Part shown: in pieces, positions 34,281 to 41,503 of the stretch | Layout: each line of letters starts with the position of its first letter | How positions within the stretch are numbered: position 1 is the first letter of the stretch | NCBI RefSeq assembly: GCF_009711345.1 | Contig: NZ_SMMA01000065.1 | Span: 169,042-233,041 of the forward strand | Length of the DNA stretch: 64,000 nucleotides | Direction of reading: 5' to 3' | DNA from: Pseudovibrio flavus | GTDB lineage: Bacteria > Pseudomonadota > Alphaproteobacteria > Rhizobiales > Stappiaceae | The notes under the pieces: generated by a model | Seen by the model: the letters and a program-made list of their open reading frames with translations, nothing else | Told to the model about the DNA's origin: nothing | Database searches by the model: none | Translations under genes and position numbers: made by a program

Positions 34281-35124
34281 GGCGCCCGTTGCTTTGCAGA
34301 CGGGCAAGCGCAAGGTTGATGTTTGTCTGAGTGATTGTATCCCCCAAACGCACAGCGATAGCCATGCCCTCGCCAAAGTAATAGGGGTCTAGCCACGGGC
34401 CGCCGGAAAACTTGCAGCAGCCAAGAGCAGCTTCACTTTCCAGCCAGAACGACAACCTCATGCCATCGCCAAAGTGAGCGTCCACTTCGCCTCGCACCAG
34501 AGCAGCTCGCGCTTTGGCATCATCATCAAAGCTAATGAGCTCTGTGCCAGTAAAGAAGCGCTCCAGAAACGCTTCGTGGCGGGAGTTATCGACGACAGAG
34601 ACCCGTTTGCCCCTCAAACTCTTCGGAGTTGGGTCTTCCTGAAAGCTTTTTGCTACGGCAAATACCCCCGGAAAGCGCATGTAGATATTGGAGAAGCTGA
34701 CCTTCTCCAACGTGCCCGGTGAAATCCCGAGGCCTGCAATTATGGCGTCGCCTTCTTTGCCTTCAAGTGCCGGAATAAGCTGAGCAAATGGCTTAACCTG
34801 CAAGCTGCAGGCTATTGCAAGCTCCTCACAAATTGCACGGGCAAGATCGAGATTGTAACCCACCAATCTTCCGCTTCCATCGCGAAAGGAAAAGGGAGGG
34901 AAGTCATCAGAAGCCAGAAATCTGATCTTATCCGGCTTCTTATTGGTTGAATTCAAAAAGGTTTGTGGCTCGGAGAAGACTGGCGTTGGCGGCGCATCTG
35001 GGCGCGGAACCACGATTACCTGTTGGGTGTTCGTCTGAGCTGCCACTTCTGCTGATCCATAAATCAGCGGCTGCAACAACAAAGTGGATAGGACTATCAA
35101 TGAAGGGAGCAGGCGGGCTTTCAT
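34237..35124 (-). CDS. Extracellular solute-binding protein, family 3
   Basis: Periplasmic receptor of the polar amino acid type, 295 residues with an N-terminal signal segment (PSLIVLSTLLLQPLIYGSAEVAAQ). The family-3 fold is seen in FLASDDFPPFSFRDGSGRLVGYNLDLARAI and in the lobe-switch region RGKRVSVVDNSRHEAFLERFF, RAALVRGEVDAHFGDG. No permease or ATPase gene is adjacent, so it is an orphan receptor, a stand-alone sensor partner, or works with a distant transporter. Its 3' end overlaps the convergent sterol-desaturase-like gene by 44 bp. Confidence 0.85.
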   Translation of the reverse strand: MKARLLPSLIVLSTLLLQPLIYGSAEVAAQTNTQQVIVVPRPDAPPTPVFSEPQTFLNSTNKKPDKIRFLASDDFPPFSFRDGSGRLVGYNLDLARAICEELAIACSLQVKPFAQLIPALEGKEGDAIIAGLGISPGTLEKVSFSNIYMRFPGVFAVAKSFQEDPTPKSLRGKRVSVVDNSRHEAFLERFFTGTELISFDDDAKARAALVRGEVDAHFGDGMRLSFWLESEAALGCCKFSGGPWLDPYYFGEGMAIAVRLGDTITQTNINLALARLQSNGRLSELYLRYFPLGFF

Positions 35125-35173
35125 AGTAGGTCTGGTAATCCATTTTGGTGTTGCGTAATGGGAGTGATACTAG

Positions 35174-37282
35174 GTGAATGACTGCTCTTGGAAAAGACAA
35201 CGAGGGGAAGTTTCACCCCTTTCCCTTGGTTTATCAGGGGCGCTTCACCGAAGAGCACTCCAACTGGGTGCTCTAAATACGCAGGCAATCCTCTTAGGCG
35301 CGTTGAATGGGCACGGCGGAGAGGCTGAATTCGGCGGGAACGGGAAAGCGGAAAAAACACCAGAAGTTCAAAGGGTTGGTTCGCAGCCAGAGAGGGCTCC
35401 GGATATTGCGCCAACTAGACCGCCAGTCTCGCCTACAGAACCTGCCATCAATCCTTCCTTCGAGCTAGAAAAACAACTGCTGGAAAAAAGTGGCTGCCTT
35501 GCCCCTGTTCGGCAACTGGGAATGCGACTTGCCTCCCAAGAGGGGCTGTCTCCAGCTGAAGCACTCATCAAAAAAGGGTTTCTGGACGCAGAAAAATACT
35601 GCTGGACAGTAGCGGGCCACCTGCGCGCGCACTATGCGCGTTTTGGAAGTTTGAAAATCTGCCAAAAAGGTAAGGAACAGAAGAAGATACTCAAATACTC
35701 CGGCGGTCTGTTGGTGCCCGCTGTCGATACCCATGGAAAGGACGTTCTGGCCATCTCTCCCGTTGGCCTTGATCTTACCAAACTTCCGCAGCTACTCCGC
35801 GCTGCAAAAGATAGAGGCGGCAAGCCAGTCATCGTAACGCCGGAACATTTGCACCAGCTTGCGGTGACCGCTACCGGAACCTTGCACCTTGCAGATCAAA
35901 GCCCTCTAGCATCCGCAAACCGGCGTATGACATCTACGCAGGTCACCGTTCTGGCGTTGTCACCTTCGATGTTCTTCCTTGGTATCCTGCTTGATGTCAC
36001 GGGGCTCTTTTTCGCTTCCCTTATTGCTTTGAAAGGAACGGCAATCGCGCTTGGAGCAATACGGCTCATTTCGCTCTGGAACCGAAGGCGGCAGGAGGTG
36101 CTTCCGCCACCAGTGTCAGGCAACGATCTCCCGCGTTATACGGTTCTTGTTCCGCTCTACAACGAACAGGAGATTTGCAAGCAGATCGTCGAGGCCATTC
36201 AGAAGCTTGATTATCCCAAAGACAAACTAGAGGTGATCTTTCTCGTCGAGGCTCATGATGAGACGACCTTGAAAGCCCTGATGAAAGTGCTTCCCTCTTA
36301 TATGCGCTTCTTCCTTTTGCCTGCTGGGCACCCGCGCACAAAGCCAAGAGCGCTCGCCGCTGGTCTTTCCGTTACCAAAGGCGCTTATGTCACTGTTTTT
36401 GATGCAGAAGACCGACCAGAACCCGACCAACTGCGCAAAGCTGTTGCTGCCTTTCGGTATTTGCCGCAGAGCGTAGGGTGTCTGCAAGCTTCGCTTTCCA
36501 TAGACCACGCGGACGAGGGCTGGCTGGTCCGCCAGTTTGCTTTTGAATACGCCGCGCTCTTCGACCTTCTGCTTCCGTGGTTCTCTCAAAAACGCACGTT
36601 TCTGCCTCTTGGCGGAACGTCAAACCACTTCCGCCGCAAGGCCCTGCAACAAACAGGAGGCTGGGACCCTTATAACGTCACAGAGGATGCTGACTTAGGG
36701 CTGAGACTGAAACGCAACGGTTTTGAAACGGTGAAGCTCACTTCGACAACCTATGAAGAAGCGCCAACGACGCTCACCGCATGGTTCTCACAAAGAACGC
36801 GCTGGCACAAAGGATGGATACAGACGCTGGCGGTGCATCTAAGAGAGCCTTTTAAGCTCTACAAAGAGACAGGCATTTTTGATCTCACCATCTTCCTCAT
36901 ATGGATGGGCGGCGGGTTGTTTTGCTTGTTTCTGGGGCCGCTCACGCTGATTTGCCTTGCCTATCTAATAGTGCTTTCGCTCTTTAGTGGAGGTTTTGCT
37001 CCCTTCATAGAGCTAGTCCTCTCGCCATTAGGACTACTAGGAGCATCCAGCGCTGTAATTGGTCTGGTCGGCTCCATGAGCGCTACCTACGCAGCAGCAA
37101 AAATGAGAGGGTTAGAGCCAAAGGCGTGGGAGATAGCCACACTTCCCCTTTACTGGGTACTTTCTAGCGCTGCGACTTGGAAGGCTGGCTGGGAATTCTT
37201 CTCCCGGCCACATCACTGGCGAAAGACTGCCCACGGCATTGCCAAGCGGCCGACAGGTCCCAGCATTGAAGTCATTACTTAG
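35174..37282 (+). CDS. Membrane glycosyltransferase family 2, processive beta-glycan synthase-like
   Basis: 702-residue inner-membrane glycosyltransferase. The first 240 residues are soluble and include QLGMRLASQEGLSPAEALIKKGFL, reminiscent of a GspE/MshE-type N-domain. One membrane segment pair precedes the GT-A domain, which begins YTVLVPLYNEQEICKQIVEAI. Catalytic motifs: DAEDRPEPDQ (about residue 410), TEDADLGLRLKRNGF (503) and QRTRW (540-544), the D-D-D-QxxRW set of cellulose/hyaluronan-synthase-like enzymes. Four or so membrane helices follow. Comparable proteins make surface polysaccharides; the product here is unknown. Translation starts at GTG 35174. No polysaccharide-cluster partner is next to it. 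Confidence 0.88.
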   Translation: MNDCSWKRQRGEVSPLSLGLSGALHRRALQLGALNTQAILLGALNGHGGEAEFGGNGKAEKTPEVQRVGSQPERAPDIAPTRPPVSPTEPAINPSFELEKQLLEKSGCLAPVRQLGMRLASQEGLSPAEALIKKGFLDAEKYCWTVAGHLRAHYARFGSLKICQKGKEQKKILKYSGGLLVPAVDTHGKDVLAISPVGLDLTKLPQLLRAAKDRGGKPVIVTPEHLHQLAVTATGTLHLADQSPLASANRRMTSTQVTVLALSPSMFFLGILLDVTGLFFASLIALKGTAIALGAIRLISLWNRRRQEVLPPPVSGNDLPRYTVLVPLYNEQEICKQIVEAIQKLDYPKDKLEVIFLVEAHDETTLKALMKVLPSYMRFFLLPAGHPRTKPRALAAGLSVTKGAYVTVFDAEDRPEPDQLRKAVAAFRYLPQSVGCLQASLSIDHADEGWLVRQFAFEYAALFDLLLPWFSQKRTFLPLGGTSNHFRRKALQQTGGWDPYNVTEDADLGLRLKRNGFETVKLTSTTYEEAPTTLTAWFSQRTRWHKGWIQTLAVHLREPFKLYKETGIFDLTIFLIWMGGGLFCLFLGPLTLICLAYLIVLSLFSGGFAPFIELVLSPLGLLGASSAVIGLVGSMSATYAAAKMRGLEPKAWEIATLPLYWVLSSAATWKAGWEFFSRPHHWRKTAHGIAKRPTGPSIEVIT

Positions 37283-37430
37283 CCTATGATCTTATCTTGA
37301 GAAGGTACCGTATTAACTCTGGCGGGGCTCTAAGTGACTATGGCAGCGCAGCCTTGCTATCATTATTCCCATAGCGCCGCTTCGCTACATAATGGGATGA
37401 GACACAAATAAAGGCCTCTCGATTTTTAAT

Positions 37431-38009
37431 ATGGTACAGCGCCTTGCCCAGAACCTGTTTGAGCTGCCGCAGCTGGTGTACAACCACCTGCGCGTAAGCG
37501 GTGTTGCGCGAAAACTATCGCTTCGCCTCTCCCCGCTTATTGAGGGGCAGGGTGTTGAAGCAGATAAAGAACAGCGCTGGTACACGCCCTACAGCTTGGG
37601 CGTATTTGGAGCGATCATCGGTGAACACGCGAGGGACTGGGGCATCGCGGATCGGGAAAGCCTCCTCGGCGCACTGCAGGTCGTCGTTTGGCAACGCACG
37701 ACGGGAATACAAGATCCATCAATTGGCGAACGCATGTCTCTTGCCAGCATTTCGAACCCTGAGCAGTTTGCAAAAGGCTGGGAGTTCGGTGAGCGGTTCT
37801 TTACGGTTCTGAAAGACCCGGACGCTTTCGCTCAGTGTTTCGATTTGGATGAAGCCGTTTCAAGGTCGCCCCTTTTTGATGGTGATGAACTTGAAGATGA
37901 CGAAGGCGCTCACGCCTACGACTTCTTTTTTGAAGATATAGATCAGGGCGACGAAGACCCTCGGGTGCTCATGGCTTGGAAGATAGTAATGAGCAAGATG
38001 GGCGTTTAG
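37431..38009 (+). CDS. Hypothetical protein, 192 aa
   Basis: I do not recognise this protein. It is soluble, with a basic N-terminal 35 residues (VSGVARKLSLRLS), a mixed central part (YSLGVFGAIIGEHARDWG) and an acidic C-terminal third (DGDELEDDEGAHAYDFFFEDIDQGDEDP). No signal peptide or membrane helix is apparent. It lies 150 bp after the glycosyltransferase on the same strand and 440 bp before the secretion locus, so it may belong with either or neither. Codon use looks like its neighbours, which supports a real gene. Confidence 0.6.
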   Translation: MVQRLAQNLFELPQLVYNHLRVSGVARKLSLRLSPLIEGQGVEADKEQRWYTPYSLGVFGAIIGEHARDWGIADRESLLGALQVVVWQRTTGIQDPSIGERMSLASISNPEQFAKGWEFGERFFTVLKDPDAFAQCFDLDEAVSRSPLFDGDELEDDEGAHAYDFFFEDIDQGDEDPRVLMAWKIVMSKMGV

Positions 38010-38449
38010 AGCTCAAAGCAGGCACTAAGCACGCTTCCATAACTCCAAGATTTACAACTCTAGAAAGATGAGGCTTCACGGTTCAATACAGAGTGTTGGA
38101 TCCGTTAAGCATTGCGGGAGGGTGGCTTAAAATAAGCGAGTTGCCAAAAAAAGGCTGCTTCGCCAAGAATATACGCAATAATAATTACATTTTTACGATA
38201 GAATCCCAAAAATTTATCGCAAAAAATAACCGCCATTGATTTGACTTTACGTAAATTTACGCGCCTAGTTGGGGTGTCGGATCACTGATGTTTCACAAAT
38301 ATCTTTGAGAAGACATTGAGCTTCTTCCTCTAGAAAGCTCCAACCGCTCAGCCACAAGGCTGAATAAAAAGAAAAGCGTTACGTCTTGGATTGACCGCGC
38401 AGAAGACGGCTTACCGAGACATAAAACGCGCAATAAGCGGAGATGAAAA
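38010..38449. other. AT-rich upstream region of the type I secretion locus
   Basis: About 440 bp with no supported gene. It is markedly A/T-rich from 38140 to 38260. TTGACT (38241-38246) could be a -35 element, overlapping the palindrome TTTACGTAAA (38246-38255), which is followed at once by a second TTTACG. This looks like the promoter/operator area of the secretion locus, though the -10 element is not obvious. Confidence 0.45.
38246..38255. promoter_or_regulatory. Palindrome before the secretion locus
   Basis: TTTACGTAAA, a perfect 10-bp palindrome, overlaps a TTGACT -35-like hexamer 195-205 bp before the first gene of the locus and is followed by TTTACG again. A repressor at this position would block the promoter; that reading is inference. 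Confidence 0.35.
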
Positions 38450-39295
38450 ATGCCAGGTAGCCGCAATAACATCTTTATTTTTGACGACATCAAGTACGAA
38501 GAAAACAACTTCGACTTTGGCGATGCAGAAGCAAAAGCAGACGCAGATGCAGATGCTGGCGCGTGGTCCGGTGCACGGTCCGGTGCAAAGTCTGACTCAG
38601 AAGCAGATGCTGACGCAAAAGCAGACGCAGATAGCACATCTAACTCAGATGCGACTTCTAACGCTGACGTTGATGTGGATGTCGACAATCACAACCATAA
38701 TGGCAATCTCAACGGCAACCTTAATGCTAACCTGAATGCCAATGCTAACCTCAACACAAGCCACACTGATGTTAACGTAGACATCAAGTTGGATGGTGAA
38801 GTGGACGGCTTCGGTGATGACAATGACTTCATCGATCTTGATCACGCTAAGGTAGACGGCGATCTGCTTGCAGCGAACAATGGCTCCACCATTGATTATG
38901 ATCCGGGCGATGACATGACCGCTCACGCTGATGGCGCAGGCAACGATGTTGCGTTCAACATTGTGCAGGTTAACGAGTTGACCGACAAAGACACACTGAA
39001 TGATCCGGATGTGACCAACAGTGCGTCCTTCAAGCTCGACTTTGACCTTGATGGTGGTAAGGCAGAATCCTCTGACGGTATCGATGCAGTTAAGTCTGAC
39101 GGCTGGGCTTCCGGCGCAGGTGATGATGCTTCTGTAGCAGGTACAGCTTCTGCGAACGCTGATGCAATTGCCAACACCGATAACTTCAACCAGGAAATCG
39201 TAATGGGTGCGAACCTGCAGTACAACGTGGTGGATCAAACCATTGTTGGCGGTAACAACACCTCGACTTCCGTTGGTGAAGACGACAGCGCATAA
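38450..39295 (+). CDS. Acidic low-complexity protein, probable type I secretion cargo or fibre subunit
   Basis: 281 residues, very rich in Asp, Ala and Asn, with no Cys and almost no Arg. Residues 24-65 are Ala/Asp dipeptide-like (DADADAGAW, DADAKADADS); 70-114 alternate Asn/Asp with hydrophobic or small residues (VDVDVDNHNHNGNLNGNLN), the two-residue rhythm of beta strands. The C-half has NIVQVNELTDKD (170-181) and IVMGANLQYNVVDQTIVGGNN (250-270, abbreviated), motifs echoed in the next gene's product. No N-terminal signal peptide. Starts at ATG 38450 with GGAG seven bases upstream. Placed directly upstream of a second cargo-like gene and a type I exporter. Function unknown; export is inferred. 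Confidence 0.75.
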   Translation: MPGSRNNIFIFDDIKYEENNFDFGDAEAKADADADAGAWSGARSGAKSDSEADADAKADADSTSNSDATSNADVDVDVDNHNHNGNLNGNLNANLNANANLNTSHTDVNVDIKLDGEVDGFGDDNDFIDLDHAKVDGDLLAANNGSTIDYDPGDDMTAHADGAGNDVAFNIVQVNELTDKDTLNDPDVTNSASFKLDFDLDGGKAESSDGIDAVKSDGWASGAGDDASVAGTASANADAIANTDNFNQEIVMGANLQYNVVDQTIVGGNNTSTSVGEDDSA

Positions 39296-39317
39296 CACCG
39301 CTTCGCGCTGAATATTT

Positions 39318-39346
39318 AGGGGCTCTCTATCCCTAGAGGGCCCCTT
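39318..39346 (+). repeat. Intercistronic hairpin between the two cargo-like genes
   Basis: AGGGGCTCTCT (39318-39328) pairs with AGAGGGCCCCT (39335-39345) with one G-U pair and a six-base loop, 22 bp after the first stop codon. No T-run follows, so it may protect the upstream message from 3' decay rather than terminate. Confidence 0.55.
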
Positions 39347-39419
39347 CAACGCCTCTTTAGACGCTACTCATCTGCAAAAAGAACCACGATCAACCATTTG
39401 ATCTCAGGAGAAAAAGAAG

Positions 39420-41501
39420 ATGGGTTATTCGATTGGAACAACCGAAAGCATTACCCATTTTGCTGGGCATTGGCATCTTCTAAACGAAGTCGCTTTTACA
39501 AAAGCGTACTATGAAGATTTGAGCCACAGACCTGATAAACCGGCTCTCGAGTGGGCGTTGGAAGAGCCTTACACTGTCCCTTCCTTTGAATACCAATACA
39601 TTGATATTAATAGTAAAGTAAAGCTCTTGCCGATCAAGAGCGATGACATCGACAGTACCCCCGATCTAGAAAGCGGCTTTCCCGTCAAGGGCGGTGAGGA
39701 CTTGGGCCTTGCTCTCGGCCAGAGCTTGAGCTTTCGTCTGCCAGCGTATGGTGACGGAGACATCAACTATATCTTCGGTTCTGGTTTCGGTTTCGGTTCA
39801 GGTTTTAGAAGCGACACAATACCGCCAGACCTCTACACCTATGGCGAAGACCCCGGCTTTGTTGGCGCTGTCAGACAGGATAACCGCCTGAACGATGAGG
39901 ACCTGTATCTCGACTATGCGTTTGAGGAGGCAGGGGAATACTACCTCGTCGCAAAAGCTGAAACCTCGGCATTTCTGGAAGGCTTTGCACCTCACATCCC
40001 GCTTTGGAACCAGTTTGGCGATCTCAATGTAAATAGTCTTGGTGAGAAGCTTTCGACCACCTTCCATGAGAACAGTCTGAACACGCCTGAGCCAACTTCA
40101 GACGTTGTTGATGGGCACACGATCCGCCACATTGGTTTTGAAGAAGGCGAGGGCGGCGAAACCGTCTCGCGTAGTTTTGAAGATGGCCACTCCGTTGACG
40201 AGATGGAAGAGCCTGTCGATGCCCTTGCTATCATGAACGACATGATTGACGAGGCGAATGAGCCGGTTACAGGTGCCTTTGAGGAGAAGGACCAATACGT
40301 CCAGACCGGCGGTAATACAGCTATCAACAACGCCGTTATCGTTGAAGGTCCCGAGACACTAGGTTCGCTGGTAATTCATGGTGATCATGTTGACCTTAAC
40401 GCCATCGTTCAGGTCAATGTTCACTCCTCCATCAATCACAGCGATCAGTGGTTTGTGCGCCCAGATGCTGGCCATGACCCTTATTCTCTAGTTAGCAGTA
40501 TTTTTGGCCAGCCTTCTGGCACGGATACAAGCGGCGATGCGCAATCCAACAACGGTGCCCAGTTTGAACGCACTATCGAGTATGATCCTGCGCCTGTCGA
40601 GTTTGGCAAAAGTGGCTGGTTTCCGCGTTGGGACATAGATTTCGCAACCGGTGATTTCTACGACGTTCAAACGATATTCCAGACCAATCATATCATAGAT
40701 AACGATGTGGTCTCCCTTGACATGTCCAATGATCAGTACAGCCTGATTACGGGTGGCAACTCTGCTTTCAACCTGTCGATCTATTTTGAAATTCCAGAAT
40801 ATTACGACCTGATTATCGTGGGCGGTTCCTTCTATGAAATCAGCTTGATCGCTCAAACAAATATCATTTTTGACAATGACTTAACTGCGCACGACTCTGC
40901 CTTTGGCGGACATGACGATGGCTCTTCCAACACATTGCTGAATAACGCGTCGATTGCCGACACGGGCTTCCAGCTTGGCTTCTCACCGCTGACCTCGGAT
41001 ATTATGAGCCTAAGCGAGCAGATCGCTGCTGGTGAAACTTACCTTGATGACCAGCTTCAAAGCATGTTCTCCGGCAATGGCTCCGATACGTTCAACGTGC
41101 TGTTTATTTCCGGCAACTACTACGATGTCACTGCCGTTGTTCAAACCAACATCATTGAAGATTCCGACACGATTTCCGGAAGTGGCTTCTCCGAGGATGC
41201 CGCTCACGACGTTCAGTTGGACACGAATGGCAACACTGCCATCAACTCGGCCAGCATTGTTGAATATGACAGTGCAGGCCAGCTCAAAGCACTTGGCGGC
41301 GAGCAGTACGAAGAAACCTTCTTGATGCAGGCAAACCTGCTCCCCGAGGATATTGGCGGAGAAGAAGGAACGCAGGCGCTAGCGACCGAACTTGTTGTTT
41401 TTGCGGTTGATGCGTCCAACGAGAAAGAAACAAGCGGCGATGAAGTCGCGGTCATGGAGTCTGATCCTAACTGCGATATTCTCGGTTCTGTACTGGGTTA
41501 G
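39420..41501 (+). CDS. Large repeat protein, probable non-RTX type I secretion substrate
   Basis: 693 residues, acidic, with one Cys and no signal peptide. After a distinctive N-terminal region (THFAGHWHLLNEVAFTKAYY), residues 297-645 alternate two short motifs. Motif A, (G)GNTAINNAxIVE, is at 297, 445, 502 and 603. Motif B, FYDVxxIxQTNxIxDND, is at about 325, 413, 471, 567 and a weak copy at 630. No GGxGxD calcium nonapeptides occur. The last residues (DPNCDILGSVLG) are hydrophobic, as in C-terminal T1SS signals. ATG 39420 follows AGGAGAAAAAG. Two bases separate it from the ABC exporter gene, strong evidence of functional linkage. The family is unknown to me. Confidence 0.8.
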   Translation: MGYSIGTTESITHFAGHWHLLNEVAFTKAYYEDLSHRPDKPALEWALEEPYTVPSFEYQYIDINSKVKLLPIKSDDIDSTPDLESGFPVKGGEDLGLALGQSLSFRLPAYGDGDINYIFGSGFGFGSGFRSDTIPPDLYTYGEDPGFVGAVRQDNRLNDEDLYLDYAFEEAGEYYLVAKAETSAFLEGFAPHIPLWNQFGDLNVNSLGEKLSTTFHENSLNTPEPTSDVVDGHTIRHIGFEEGEGGETVSRSFEDGHSVDEMEEPVDALAIMNDMIDEANEPVTGAFEEKDQYVQTGGNTAINNAVIVEGPETLGSLVIHGDHVDLNAIVQVNVHSSINHSDQWFVRPDAGHDPYSLVSSIFGQPSGTDTSGDAQSNNGAQFERTIEYDPAPVEFGKSGWFPRWDIDFATGDFYDVQTIFQTNHIIDNDVVSLDMSNDQYSLITGGNSAFNLSIYFEIPEYYDLIIVGGSFYEISLIAQTNIIFDNDLTAHDSAFGGHDDGSSNTLLNNASIADTGFQLGFSPLTSDIMSLSEQIAAGETYLDDQLQSMFSGNGSDTFNVLFISGNYYDVTAVVQTNIIEDSDTISGSGFSEDAAHDVQLDTNGNTAINSASIVEYDSAGQLKALGGEQYEETFLMQANLLPEDIGGEEGTQALATELVVFAVDASNEKETSGDEVAVMESDPNCDILGSVLG

Positions 41502-41503
41502 TT

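Noticed and set aside
38645-39349. 234-codon minus-strand frame opposite the 281-aa cargo gene
   Set aside because: It is an artefact of the low-complexity plus-strand gene; no ribosome-binding site, and the plus frame is supported by position, start signal and operon context.
39420-41501. Classifying the 693-aa protein as an RTX toxin or adhesin
   Set aside because: No GGxGxD nonapeptide repeats and no Ig-like, VWA or hemolysin domain are visible; only the exporter context is RTX-like.
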